In this document: in pieces, positions 34,292 to 45,593 of the stretch
How positions within the stretch are numbered: the stretch's first letter is position 1
Layout of the letters: each line of letters begins with the position of its first letter
Source of the DNA: Cryptomeria japonica
Taxonomy: Eukaryota > Streptophyta > Pinopsida > Cupressales > Cupressaceae
Assembly: GCF_030272615.1 (NCBI RefSeq)
Contig: NC_081408.1
Span: 405,175,389-405,239,388, forward strand
DNA: 64,000 bases
Direction of reading: 5' to 3'
Notes under the pieces: model-generated
Told to the model about the DNA's origin: nothing
The model's input: only the letters and a program-made list of their open reading frames with translations
Databases searched by the model: none
Translations under genes and position numbers: made by a program

Positions 34292-37200
34292 TTAATCCGA
34301 GGGAGTATCTTTTCTAAAGACTGACGAATTACCATCTGCCCCTAGATTAGCTAGCTTGTCAGCTATAGAGTTACCTTCCCGATAGATATGCTTGACCGAA
34401 GTTTCCTCAAAGTATTTGATCAGGTCCAGAATACTTTTTAATTCCGTTTTCAATCTCCAGTTGGTAACTTCCCCAGTCCTGACTGCATTTATAGTTAATG
34501 ACAAATCACCTTCAATTTCCAGATATTTAATCTTGAGTGATTTAGCTAAAATCAGTCCCTCCCGCAAAGCTAAAAACTCAGCCATGTTATTGGAAGCCAC
34601 ACCTATGGGCTTATTTATGCTAGCTATAAGGTCACCGTTGTCTTGATGGATAGCACACCCAATGCCTGCTACCCCCGGGTTCCCACGGGACGCACCATCA
34701 AAGTTAAGCTTAGCCCAGCCCATTCTGGGAGGTGCCCATTTTGTTAGCTTCCTATCCATCTCAGCCTGATTCCCACCTTTCCCAATAAACGGGGGAATTA
34801 TCAAACCCAACCATTTAGATCGAAGGACCTCATCCCATCTGGATAAGTTAATGGACTTTTCCTGTGTATATCTAAGATTATTATTGATTTTTTCCACTAT
34901 TGTTGCTTCGATTTTATTTAGAAGGGATTCTACCCTCAATTTAGATTCTTTGAAGATCCGCCTGTTTCTCTCCTTCCATATTTCCCAAATGAGGATTGCC
35001 GGGGAAATAAACCACACTGAGTGATATATATCCTTTGTGTGAGGAGGTTGCCAACTAGTCAGCCAATCTGAAATGTCCCTAGGTCTCGGCGTCAGCCATC
35101 CAAGGCTTGAGCAGAGCCAATCCCAACATCTCTGACTGAAACTGCAATTGAGAAGCAGGTGGTCCGCATTTTCTTCCTCAGATTCGCAGAGAGGACATCT
35201 CGAAGGACCCTGGAAACCTAATTTTGAGAACCAGTCTGAGGTAAGAATCCTTTTTTGGAAAGCTGCCCATGAGAAGAACCCAGCTTTAGGGAGACCGATG
35301 TTATTCCAGCATAGGCTAATCGGTATATTAGGATAGGTTGCAGCTCGATTTAGTTTTAAAAGTGAGTATCCTTCTTTGGTTTTATAAATGCCAGACAAGC
35401 TACCCACCCATATTATCCTGTCTTTCCCAGAATGTAATGATAATTGCCTATGCCTCAAATTATTCCAGAGGATCTCCTTATCAGAATTTGACAAATTCAT
35501 CTCATCAAGGGGTTTCCACTCCCAACCCATAGCGGGATCATTGGGGCTAAGCTTGATATAATCCTTAACAAACCCACCCCTAAAAGCTTTGCAATGTTCT
35601 ATACCTTCTAGGCTAATACCAGTTTTGTCTAAAGCTGGGTAGCCCCCCCAGGAGTCTTCCCAGAACAGAGCCTCAGAACCATCCGCGATATCCCAAGAAA
35701 GATAATCCCTGATCACCTTTCTACATTCCATCATAAAATTCCAAACTTTGGATCCTTTGGGTACTATTTCCGTCCTCAAAATGCTATCAGGGTTGGAATT
35801 AGTAAGATATTTAGCTTTGAGAATCCTTACCCATTTAAGATTTGGATCCGAGTACATTTTCCAGACTAATTTCGCCCCCAGTGCCAAGTTTTGAGTCCCC
35901 AAATCTTTGATGCCAACTCCCCCTAAATTGATAGGATGGCTAATTTTGTCCCAAGAAATTAATGCGAATTTCTTTTTGTCTGAATCCATATTCCAAAAGA
36001 ACTTCCTCATCTTTTTAATCATATCGAGCCGAGCTCCTTTAGGTAGCTGCTGGTAGGACATTTGATATATCGGAATAGCTGCCAAAACGGCTTTAAGTAA
36101 AGTAATCCTCCCAGCCGAAGAGAGGCATCTATTCTTCCAAGAGTTCAACCTGAGATCCATCTTGTCGAGGATACCCTTCCATAATGAGATTAAATTGTTT
36201 CCCTTGTCCAACGGTATCCCTAAATATTTACAGGGCAGTTTCCCTCGATCAAACCCAAAAATATTACATATATCTGTTTCTAAGTTCTGCGAAGTATGGA
36301 AGAAAAAGATTTCCGATTTATTCTTGTTTACTTCCTGACCTGAGGCTAAAGCATAAATGTCAAGAATCCTTTTGAAAGCCATGGCTTCCGACCTATTCGC
36401 ACATCCCATCAGCAATGTGTCATCCGCAAACTGCTGGTGAGTGATAGCCTCCAATCCATTAGTGATTTTAATGCCTTTAATAATCTGGTTCATGCGAGCA
36501 CATGAAATGATTCTCCCAAGGCCCTCTGCCATTATGATGAATAAGAAAGGGGATAAAGGATCCCCTTGTCTAATCCCTCTGGATATCTGGAAGAAGCCAG
36601 CAGGAGAACCATTAATAAGTAATGATATCCTGGGAGATGAGATGCATTCAAATATTAAATTGATCCATTGTTTAGAGAACCCAAAGGATTCTAAACATTT
36701 ACACAGAAATCTCCAATCAACTCTGTCATATGCCTTTTTGATGTCTAATTTGATCATCATAGCCGCTGAACGATTTATTTGTAACGAGTGCATGACTTCT
36801 TGCGCCACAATAATGCCATCGAATATGGATCTGCCTGGAACAAATCCTGTCTGTTCCTCTGAAATTATGCAAGGGAGAATACCCTTCAATCTATTCGCTA
36901 AAATTTTTGTAAAAAGCTTGTAGATTGTGTTGCATAAGGAAATAGGTCGGAAATCATCAAAGTTTCTTGATTCCTCTTTCTTAGGAATCAAAGTTATGAA
37001 AGTATTGTTGATCTCCCTTAAAATACTTCCAGAATTTCTTACGGCTTCCAAAGCATCCACCACCTCCTTACCTATAATGTGCCAGCATTTTTGGAAAAAG
37101 CAAGTTGGAAAACCATCGGGGCCGGGAGCTTTATCCGGGTTAAGTTGCCCCAAAGCTAATTTTACTTCAGATTCTGAAAATTTGTTGCAAAGTGCTTTGT

Positions 37201-38506
37201 TTTGATTTTCAGTTACGATCTTAGGAATATTCCTAAGCAAAGCTAAATTTGCGTCTTTAGGGGAAGATTCCGAACTGAATAAAGTTTTGAAGTGGTTCAC
37301 CGCTTCTGTAGCGATGTCCATTTGATCTTCTAGAAGGATGCCATTATTGCTCATGATCTTGTGAATACTATTGGTGATCCTCCTGTTTTTTGTACTGTTG
37401 TGGAAGAACTTAGTATTCCTATCCCCATTTTGAAGCCAATTCTCTCTAGATTTCTGTTTCCAAAAAATTTCTTCTTTTGTGAGCGTATCCTCATATTTCT
37501 CGAAGAGCTCCTTTTCCTTGAGGAAGCTCTCCTGATCCATCCCAAGTCTAAACACCTTTTCATTAAGGTCTGCAATTTCTTTTTCTAATGAAATTTTAGT
37601 TTCAAAAATATTACCGAAGACTTCGTTATTCCATTTCAATAACTTGCTTTTAAGATGTTTTAGTTTATTTACAAGGCAAAACATTTTTGAACCCTGAAAA
37701 TTAACCTCCGACCACCACCTGGCCACGAGATCGTAGAAATCCGGATTTTGCATCCACATTTTTTCAAACTTGAAGGGGCAGCACCTCGGTGTAGCCTCTC
37801 CCTCAATATTGAGGATGATAGGATAGTGATCTGATCCTGACGAAGGGAGTAACGAATCTGAGAGGTTAATTGCTAGATCGCTCATATTCCCTTTAAAAAG
37901 GAATCTATCTAACCTCTCAGCGATTTGAGTAAAGCCTGATCTTCTATTGTACCAGGTATACATACCATTATTAGTTTCTATATCAATCAGATTGTTCAGA
38001 GCTACCCACTCTCTAAAGTCTTTTAAGGATTGAGGTTCCCTACGTGAACCACCCTTTTTCTCTGATAAGTTTAGGATAACATTGAAGTCCCCTCCTAGAA
38101 TAACAGGGGAAGAGGGATCTATTTCCATCATAAATGAGATTTCCGACCAAACTTTGCGTTTTCCAGCATCTGGAATCGAGCCATAGATGTTTATAAGGGT
38201 AAATGTGAGCTTACTGTGTTTGCTTGTAACCTTTCCCAATAGCCAGTTTCTGTTTCCTGCTAATGGACAGAATAATATGCTACGCGGATTCCAAATGATA
38301 CCTAATCCACCAGAGGCACCCCTGGCTTCCACAAATTCCCAGCTTAGAAGACCTAATTTCCTTTTAAAAGCCTCGGCTTCTACCTGGGCTAATTTAGTTT
38401 CTTGAAGGAGAACAATGTCATGTTTCCATTTTATGATGTTGCGTCTAATTAGACGCTGTTTGTTAGGGGCATTCATGCCCCTAACATTCCACGAGGAGAT
38501 TTTCAT
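34292..38506 (-). CDS. LINE 2 ORF2: endonuclease, reverse transcriptase, zinc-binding region, RNase H (intact)
   Basis: A 1404-residue uninterrupted frame. Residues 1-235 are an APE-type endonuclease (N7 in SSWNVRG, E36 in QETK, D140 and N142 in GGDFN, D226-H227 in SGSDH). Reverse transcriptase spans roughly 440-830 (D588 in LDIKKAYDRV, QGDPLSP 647-653, FADD 693-696). A zinc-binding region follows (C1104, C1107, H1116, C1121), then RNase H with D1270, E1310, D1334 and D1383. All catalytic positions are present. The start at 38506 overlaps the ORF1 stop as ATGA, so ORF2 is probably translated by reinitiation. The enzyme nicks target DNA and copies LINE RNA there. The C-terminal RNase H is typical of many plant L1 elements. 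This is the best-preserved gene in the window. Confidence 0.97.
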   Translation of the reverse strand: MKISSWNVRGMNAPNKQRLIRRNIIKWKHDIVLLQETKLAQVEAEAFKRKLGLLSWEFVEARGASGGLGIIWNPRSILFCPLAGNRNWLLGKVTSKHSKLTFTLINIYGSIPDAGKRKVWSEISFMMEIDPSSPVILGGDFNVILNLSEKKGGSRREPQSLKDFREWVALNNLIDIETNNGMYTWYNRRSGFTQIAERLDRFLFKGNMSDLAINLSDSLLPSSGSDHYPIILNIEGEATPRCCPFKFEKMWMQNPDFYDLVARWWSEVNFQGSKMFCLVNKLKHLKSKLLKWNNEVFGNIFETKISLEKEIADLNEKVFRLGMDQESFLKEKELFEKYEDTLTKEEIFWKQKSRENWLQNGDRNTKFFHNSTKNRRITNSIHKIMSNNGILLEDQMDIATEAVNHFKTLFSSESSPKDANLALLRNIPKIVTENQNKALCNKFSESEVKLALGQLNPDKAPGPDGFPTCFFQKCWHIIGKEVVDALEAVRNSGSILREINNTFITLIPKKEESRNFDDFRPISLCNTIYKLFTKILANRLKGILPCIISEEQTGFVPGRSIFDGIIVAQEVMHSLQINRSAAMMIKLDIKKAYDRVDWRFLCKCLESFGFSKQWINLIFECISSPRISLLINGSPAGFFQISRGIRQGDPLSPFLFIIMAEGLGRIISCARMNQIIKGIKITNGLEAITHQQFADDTLLMGCANRSEAMAFKRILDIYALASGQEVNKNKSEIFFFHTSQNLETDICNIFGFDRGKLPCKYLGIPLDKGNNLISLWKGILDKMDLRLNSWKNRCLSSAGRITLLKAVLAAIPIYQMSYQQLPKGARLDMIKKMRKFFWNMDSDKKKFALISWDKISHPINLGGVGIKDLGTQNLALGAKLVWKMYSDPNLKWVRILKAKYLTNSNPDSILRTEIVPKGSKVWNFMMECRKVIRDYLSWDIADGSEALFWEDSWGGYPALDKTGISLEGIEHCKAFRGGFVKDYIKLSPNDPAMGWEWKPLDEMNLSNSDKEILWNNLRHRQLSLHSGKDRIIWVGSLSGIYKTKEGYSLLKLNRAATYPNIPISLCWNNIGLPKAGFFSWAAFQKRILTSDWFSKLGFQGPSRCPLCESEEENADHLLLNCSFSQRCWDWLCSSLGWLTPRPRDISDWLTSWQPPHTKDIYHSVWFISPAILIWEIWKERNRRIFKESKLRVESLLNKIEATIVEKINNNLRYTQEKSINLSRWDEVLRSKWLGLIIPPFIGKGGNQAEMDRKLTKWAPPRMGWAKLNFDGASRGNPGVAGIGCAIHQDNGDLIASINKPIGVASNNMAEFLALREGLILAKSLKIKYLEIEGDLSLTINAVRTGEVTNWRLKTELKSILDLIKYFEETSVKHIYREGNSIADKLANLGADGNSSVFRKDTPSD

Positions 38507-40230
38507 TGGACCGTGGGAAGGCCCTTCCCCTTCCCAGCATCAAAGAAGGCAGTTAATTTGCCTTGATCTTTTGCATTTCCATCGTGCAACCTTAATTCGC
38601 TTAAAGATTTTCTGCCTCTACATCTAGCTTCTCTTGCGCAGTCAGGGGTGTTTTTCCCGACATATATGTTTGATATTCCTAAGGGTAGATGGGGAATTGT
38701 CACTCCTTCTCCATCATCCTCTCCTGGATGGGACTGAGCTGCTATGTTGTCATTGACAGGGAGAGGGGTGATATCTCCTTCCCTATTTTCATTATTATCT
38801 CCCGCATCCAAAGAGGCCAGAAGTTCCTGAATTAGAAACCTCTTCTCAGCTTCTTCTTCCGGGGAGAGATTTTCGACTTCATTATTATTTAATACCTCTA
38901 TAACAGCAGCCATTCTAGAAGACATTTCTTCTTGATCTGCCTCATTTTCTTGCCCCATGTTTACAACTGATTTTGTTTCAGAAGGAGATATCAATGAATC
39001 CACCGAATCGGAGATTCTTTTTGACATCTCCACTAAGGCTTCTTCTTTTATGGAATTTGCCTCATCTATTATCTTATCAAGGTCATTAATATTTCTAAGA
39101 TTGTTTTGATTATTTTCATCTGTATTAGTCACAGGAGGGCAGTTAGCATATTCATGGATAGTATTTAAAGTGATTTTATCATTCTGTACTGAAACAGGGT
39201 TTTCCCTGTGATCGGTGCTTTTAACCAGTGCCAGGCTTGGTTTCAGCCAAATATCTGATTCATTTATGACCCCATCATAGAAGGTGGGATGAATGTTCCA
39301 TTCCCCCCTATTTGTTACTAGCTTGGTGGGTTCCAAGACCCGGGAGTTACAATCGAATTCAACTAAGATTTTGGTGTTTTTGTTTGAAATCATTCTTTCT
39401 AACCCTTCGCAGCCCAAAAAGGACCCGAACTGTTCCCCTATGAATTCCAAAATTTTAAAATTCAAATATTCGATAGGTAAAGAGCCCAGATTAATCCATC
39501 TTGGGTATTTGTTTATATTCTGAGAATGAGGGTCAAAATTCGGCATCCATTCACATCGAAAAAAACCAAAACCTCTATACAATTTAGCCTTACCATGCAA
39601 AATGTCATCCTTTGTTTTCTGATTATTACACAAAATTGCAAGAAAATTGTTATCCAGGATAGTAATACTTACCTGTTCCGGATAAAGGGCCAACCACCAG
39701 TCGACAATCTTTTCTATATCATCACCGGAACCGGTCCATTTTACAAAAACCCCATAGTTGTTATATGAATTGAATTGGGGTTCCATTAGATAATCCGGAA
39801 TGTTGCATATACGCCTTTGCCTATTATTAGGTTTAGGCTCAAAAATTCAAGCTTTCCCGAGCGGTTCCAAGTTAGCCCCTGTTGCCGGAGAAAGCTTTGA
39901 AACTGTGTATTTGCCCTTGTCCATATTTAAAGCAGTATCTTTGTTAATGCCCATCTTTTTCCTGATTCTATTCGAATGATACACTTGCCATCTTCCGTCA
40001 GAGGGAAGCGACAGGGTTTTGGCACTTTTAGCCCTAAATTCGTTATTTATCCCAAAGTTGCCCGCTCTGATGACCGAATCCCTCCTTTCAAATGACCTCG
40101 ATGTGTTTTTTGCAGGGATTCTCTTGCATGGCGGACTGAATATCAAGACGCTCTTCGGGCAAGATGCGAAAACCTGCCTGCTCCCCCCCGTCGAAAAACC
40201 CGACAAATGCATAGGTTGTCTTTTTCGCAT
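38503..40230 (-). pseudogene. LINE 2 ORF1: RNA-binding protein with one in-frame stop
   Basis: One frame of 576 codons from ATG 40230 to TGA 38503, broken only by a TGA at 39847-39849. The part after the stop (ATG 39786, 427 codons) contains a DUF4283-like block (FFRCEWMPNFDP, RWINLGSLPIEYLNF) as in plant LINE ORF1 and zinc-knuckle-less variants, then a long acidic, low-complexity tail. The 127-codon N-terminal part is basic (RKKMGINKD, KSVLIFSPPCKR). Because everything else is open, the stop may be recent; a start at 39786 could still yield most of the protein. Confidence 0.85.
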
Positions 40231-40392
40231 TTTCGCCTGATCGCAGAGCTCGCAATGAATGTCTTTATTTTATTTTATTAATTGAGTCATTAATGTGAAA
40301 AATAAATTAACAAATTGTATTTATATTCTTCTAAATAAAGATAATTAATAAATTTAATTTATTAATTCATCTTTATCTCCTTTTCTATGGTG

Positions 40393-42406
40393 AGATAAAG
40401 ATGAATTATTCTTTAGACGTGGGAAATTATTATTTTACATTGATAGATATTATATTCGCAAAACATGTTAAAAGGTGTGAAATGTAATAATAAAGAAAAT
40501 TGAATTTTGATATTGTTATTACCTTTTTTACTCTCTTGTAAATTATTTTTGCCCTTAATCACTAAATTAAATACTTCAGGGTGAATTTTAATTAATCAAG
40601 AGATTAATTAAAGGATAAATATTTATTACAATGTTGTTTTATGTGCAGAAAGCTAAAATTCTTGGGCAAACATTAAAAGGGAGTATTCTTCATCCAAGAT
40701 TACATTTTGATATTTTTTTTGTGATATAATATTTCTAATTATTACTTGCAAAAGGCATTTTGAAAATAAATCTTATTTATAGCATCTTGATATACTTATG
40801 CAAGTAGTATTTTCTTTTTGCCTTTTAAGAAATTATAATTGTAATATTTTTTATCAAAAGGGAAAATATACGTGGTATTGGATGACCTAAATAGGGTTTG
40901 ATATATTACTATGTCATCTTATATTCTCTTAATATTATTTTCACCCTAGGTAAATAATTTGAACATATTCATTAGGGTGAGTCATTTAATGCTTGATTGG
41001 TTTTTGCAAAGGTTACTTCATATGATATAATATTTCCGACCCAAATTAAAGATTACCAAAAGGTGAGAAAGTATTGTAACATTATCGGAAGGGAAGTATT
41101 TTCTTTTACTTACTATTCAAAATCTTTTACCTTATGTTATTTAATGAAAACTATTATTGGAATAAATATTTACAAGTGTTTAATACTTTGATTTAAGTGA
41201 ATTATCGTAAATAAATATTTTACATAGGGTAAAAGGATTATTGCCTAATCTAAAGTGGAATATATTTAATCTTTAATTAATAAGGGATTTGATTGGTTTA
41301 TTTTATATGCAGGGGATATTGAATATTTACGAGAAGTATTATCAAAGCGGAGGATAAAGGATATATTATTAAAGCTTTATTTAGTGTGTATTTTAGGGAT
41401 TCAAATGTAATTATCTCTGTAAACCAAAGGGTGTGTCCTTTGGAAAAACAACTGTCTGTAACTCCCTCCTGTATGCGAAAGGGTGTGTCCTTTCACATAT
41501 GTCTTTTGGATAAGTATTTTTAGGGAGTCTTTTTCAATTAAGAAAAGGAACAATTCACAATTTGTCATGCTTCCAGTAGGGGCTATGGGATGTCTGTATT
41601 GGAGAAGTCTGTAGGAATGGAAGTATCATTTTGAGCAATCATTGTGTAATGGAGTATCTGTAAGTGTAGCTTATGTGTGCGATTATTTTCTGAAAGATCA
41701 ATTTATACAAGGTTCTCTGTCTCTTTCCAAATATTGTGTACATTCTTGTGTTGATGATTATTTTTGTCCTCTTGATAAATCTGTTTAATAGATTTGCTAT
41801 GATGTGAGTCACATGTTGTTGCATTAAATGAAAGATTGGGTTCTTATTGTTTGTGTAACACATACTAAGCCTTCATAGTTGATGAGAAATTGTCTCTTGA
41901 GTTTGATAGGATTTTTTGTCCACAAAGTGTCATATATACCCTTGGATAGGAGGCACTGGTCTGTTGTTTATCTTTTAAGGTCCTGATTTGTATGCATTCA
42001 AGGTCCTTGACAGAGAAACATTCTTCCATATCCTATTTGAACTAATCCTTGCAGATTTCATTCAAGTCTTGAAAGTATTTCATTTTCAATATACAATATC
42101 TTTAACATACACTTTTATTCATATTCAGTTTTCAGTTTTCAAAGTATTCAGCTAAAGCACATGATATAGCATAGTTGCAGAACACTAATTTGCTAGTTGT
42201 GTAAACTTGCTTAGAGGCTTAAATCCACATTTAAATAACTCTTTTGTGCTTAAGAGGGAAGGGTACACCTGCCTAGGTCTTATGGAGCCTAAAGTGCAGA
42301 GGGATTTGGTCTTCGACCATCCCTGTTCGTTGGTCGAGGCTAATTGGATTTCCTAAGGAGTTGGCAAGTTTTTGGGTTTTCCAATCTATGGTTTTGGGCA
42401 CCAACA
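40393..42406 (+). repeat. 5' LTR of element D
   Basis: High identity to 45594-47605 from ATTATTCTTTAGACGTGGG onward, by eye well above 90%. Internal AAAGGGTGTGTCCTTT-type blocks are shared. Bases 40256-40392 to its left are AT-rich and unassigned. Confidence 0.85.
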
Positions 42407-42408
42407 GA

Positions 42409-42715
42409 TTGGTGACTCTGCTGGGGAGTTGTCATACATAGTTTGACATTCACCTAGAAGCTCTGGTGTTTTTTCATTGAAGATTTGATAAGTTTTGTTT
42501 TCCCCATATGAGTCACCCAATAGATTGGCGACTCTGCTGGGGAGTGGTCATAGAAGGACTCTTCAGAGTTTCTGGTGTGTTGTATCAGACTCTACTGGAG
42601 GAGAGATCCCAGAAGATCAAATAAGTTAGGAACAAGTTTTTCCTCAAATTTGAAGTGGCAACTCTATTCAACAAAATATTTCAGTAATTGACTCTGCTAA
42701 GGGAGACAATCTAGA
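42409..42715 (+). other. Primer-binding-site-like sequence of D, with repeated copies
   Basis: TTGGTGACTCTGCTGGGGA at 42409-42427, TTGGCGACTCTGCTGGGGA at about 42523-42541, and a weaker TTGACTCTGCTAAGGGAG near 42689. The first adjoins the LTR. Which tRNA it pairs with I did not establish. Confidence 0.6.
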
Positions 42716-42720
42716 AGGAA

Positions 42721-43804
42721 ATGAAAAATTTGTTTTTAGTTGAAATTATTTCAGGATGTATTGAAATGGACAACCATTTCAAAGAAAACCATTTATTCCA
42801 GATGGCATCGGGCCATTGGATCTTAGAGGATTTCAATGTGTCCCTACTAAGTGCATACTCCCTAAACTTTCACCACTGGTACCAAAGTTTCATGGAGAAT
42901 GGGATGAATCGGCAATTGATCATTTAGATGCATTTTACACATTTTTAAAAGATTATGAAATTGATGCAGAGGATCTAGTGATGAAGCTCTTCATCAGACA
43001 TTATGGGGTTATGCGAGAGAAGCTTATGAATCATTACCTACACAGAGTATTTCATCAATGAGGGAATTTGAGCAATGGTTCTTATATGAGTTTCATGTTG
43101 CAGATGATGAAGAAGATGACATTTGCTATAAAGAGGACGAGGAACAAATTTGCAATATGGAAGAAGAATCATTCATATCCCCTTTGGATGCCTTCTTTGA
43201 TTTTGAAAGATACGAGGGTGAATCTATAGCAGGATTGCTCATCGGGATGATAAGCATTTATGTAAAAATACCCGTAGATAGCATGCCTTCATTTTCAAAC
43301 AAAATGGATGAATTAGGGATATCTTATGATCCTGAATTAAAGCGTATATTTAAATCTTTAGAAAGACATGGTATTATTTGGACCCCACATGAGGTACAAA
43401 ATACAAGTTTAAAAAAGGAAGAGGGCATGTGTGTAGCTGAATGTAAGGAAGAGGAAGAAACATTGCTTAGTACAGAAGAAATCTCTTATTTATTAGAGAA
43501 GGAATATGAAAGGTACATTCAGAAAAATGGTCCAAATTTTTTTCAAAAAGAGCAAATTAATGAATTTGGACATATTCAAGTTCATGCACAGGATGATACT
43601 TCAATGAAGGACATTTGTAAAGACATTGTTATTGAAGATGAAGTGTGTGAAGCATATGATGATAACTCTCAAGAAAAAAATTATGAAGGTATGCATTGTG
43701 ATTTGTTAGATGATTTTCTGTGCAATAAACCAGAAAAGGGTTTTCATGAGGTTGTGCATATATATATTCGATGTTTTCAAATTCATTGTTTGAAGAGGAC
43801 ATAA
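42721..43804 (+). pseudogene. Element D gag, frameshifted
   Basis: Gypsy-type gag signature: LPKLSPLVPKFHGEWDESAI, HLDAFYTFLKDYEID and then, after a frame change near 43003, REAYESLPTQSISSMREFEQ-WF (AxxWYxSLPxxSIxSWxxLxxxF pattern of plant gypsy gag). The following frame (43058-43804) is acidic and contains a predicted globular stretch (LGISYDPELKRIFKSLERHG) before a charged tail. No zinc knuckle is visible. The start at 42721 is a guess, since an earlier frame change near 42810 also seems likely. Confidence 0.7.
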
Positions 43805-44424
43805 GAAAAAATATCCCAAATGATAATGTTGCAGAAATATTATATGATAAAGTTTTAGGGGAAAAGGAAATAGTATTTTTGCCAAATATTGCCAAGAACG
43901 ATACATGCCCTAAGTTTTTATGTGAAAAGGATAAGTTATTTCCAGAACACAAGGAAAAAGAAAATATGTTTAAAGATGGTATAAATTTTTTATCAAATTT
44001 ACATTATAGTAAAGTCATATATGATGAGTGCCCTAATCTATTATTTGAGAAAAGTAAAATATTTTTCCAAAATAAGGAGATGGTAAAAATAAGTAAAATG
44101 GAACACAATTTGAAAGGGACAAATTTTATAGAATGCTGCAATAAAGGTTGTGTGGAATTAAATATGGATATTATGTTGGGAGGCATAAATATTTCCAAAG
44201 AGCAAAGTTGCAAAGGAAATTTACCAAATATTTATCTTCCAAAAAATGTTATGCTTGGTGAAAAAGGTAATCAAGTTTATAAAACTGAAAGTTTTCATTA
44301 CCATGGGCAAGTAAATTCCTCATGGGATGACAAGGTTGATTTCCAAAATCGCCTAAAAGAGAAGGGATACAATGAAGTAATAAGGTTTCAGAGTAAGGGT
44401 AAAATATTATTGAGATATAATTGA
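43771..44424 (+). CDS. 217-codon charged frame of unknown function in element D
   Basis: Open frame rich in Lys, Glu, Asn and Ile, overlapping the end of the preceding gag frame by 34 bases in another phase. It probably continues that protein after a frameshift. Repeating patterns such as CPKFLCEKDKLF / CPNLLFEKSKIFFQNKE suggest internal duplication. No known domain. It takes the place where pol would lie in a full gypsy element. Confidence 0.45.
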   Translation: MFSNSLFEEDIRKNIPNDNVAEILYDKVLGEKEIVFLPNIAKNDTCPKFLCEKDKLFPEHKEKENMFKDGINFLSNLHYSKVIYDECPNLLFEKSKIFFQNKEMVKISKMEHNLKGTNFIECCNKGCVELNMDIMLGGINISKEQSCKGNLPNIYLPKNVMLGEKGNQVYKTESFHYHGQVNSSWDDKVDFQNRLKEKGYNEVIRFQSKGKILLRYN

Positions 44425-45593
44425 TCTCAATTAAGGTGGATAAAGGAGTGTGAAGGAAACTATGTGTATCATATTCCAGTCCAAATGAAAAAGAACAATA
44501 TATTAAAGAATGGCGAAGCAAATGTTAATATTTTCAGGAAGGACATATTGTTACATAACCAAAATCAAGTATTTGATAGAGGAAAGAGAAAATGTTGATT
44601 TGTGGGGGCCTTGGGCCACTCGAATTTGATTCACACGTCAGGCAATTAACTCTAGGTATGTGTATATTTCACAAATTCAAATCATGCCAGGTGGAGCCCA
44701 CAATTAGAATCCATCGGCTATGGGGATAGGATTTTTCAAGCCTCCTAGATCTCCGATGGGGTTCAAGAAACGAAATGGCCAAGTTTGACAATGTTGCAGT
44801 GCTGAAGCAGACTCTGATGGACATACACACTAGAAGCGAAGGGAAGTAAATAATTTTTGTTGTTGTTCAAGAGATGAAATCACGTTTTTAATTTTCCGGC
44901 AGAGTTTTTAAGTTGTTTTGGGGCTCTAAATGATTGTTTGTACTTGTAAAAAAGCTTCCAGACCCTATCCCATGGATAAAAGATAAGTTTATTACAGATT
45001 TACATGTTTATGAGGTGCCAACAACCTCAAAATTGTCCAGATATGTCCAAAAAATGGCCAGCAGATTAAGGACCCGAGGATTGAAAGAGATAATACATCT
45101 CAATTGGAACGTATTTACTGAGAATTTCAAGAATGGTCTACTTTCCCAGAAATAGCTGGATTCTCGTTGCGTCCAGGTATGAACGCACGTCCCCAATCAG
45201 AGCCACTGGTGGAACCTAAAATTACAAGCACAAACTTGGTAATTGATAACCGGATTGCTCAGTATATCTTACCCAAGAATTTTTTCAATTTGCAATGTGA
45301 TTATATTTTGCGTATGAATGATTTTAAAATAAAATATAATTTCACAAAAGGGCGAGGAGAGGGAATTGAACACTCAACCTCTCAACCTGACCCCCCTAAC
45401 TACCCATACCTCCCCCCTTTTTTTTTACCAATTGCTCTATTGTATTCTTTGAAAAATGCTTTTTGGGGTGAAATATATCTAGGGTTATATGCTCTCTAAT
45501 TATAATGTTTTACCCTAGTCAATATTCTGAAAATGAATTATTGGGGTAAAGGTTACTTAGAGATTAAAATTAGAGTGAAAATATATTCCTATT
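44425..45593. other. Element D 3' internal region, no recognised gene
   Basis: Short open frames only (44934-45155 is 73 codons). Contains a SINE-like insert at 45335-45455. No polypurine tract was found directly before the right LTR. Confidence 0.45.
45335..45455 (-). mobile_element. Possible tRNA-derived SINE
   Basis: On the minus strand, AGAGCAATTGGTA (45425-45437 region) resembles an RNA polymerase III A box and GAGTGTTCAATTCCC (45366-45382 region) a B box, about 55 bases apart, followed by CTCGCCCTTTTGTGAA. This resembles the head of plant tRNA-type SINEs. No target duplication was found. Confidence 0.45.

Larger units (their letters stand above)
31965..40255 (-). mobile_element. LINE 2 (L1-type), nearly complete
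   Basis: Minus-strand LINE of about 8.3 kb. The tail complement is a T-rich run at 31965-31988 followed by GATCAATAAAAGG. ORF2 (34292-38506) is intact and ORF1 (38503-40230) has one in-frame stop. The 3' region of 2.3 kb holds diverged tandem copies with short hydrophobic frames and microsatellites. The 5' edge near 40250 is an estimate. I could not find a convincing target duplication. Confidence 0.9.

Noticed and set aside
31301-42406. One gypsy LTR (31301 to 42406) split by LINE 2
   Set aside because: Attractive because LINE 2 sits between an LTR start and an LTR end, but the right LTR of D does not contain the 31301-type start and no target duplication of LINE 2 was found. Left as separate features.
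42721-42927. 68-codon frame at the start of D as a separate gene
   Set aside because: It overlaps the gag frame region and is best explained as gag sequence before a frame change.
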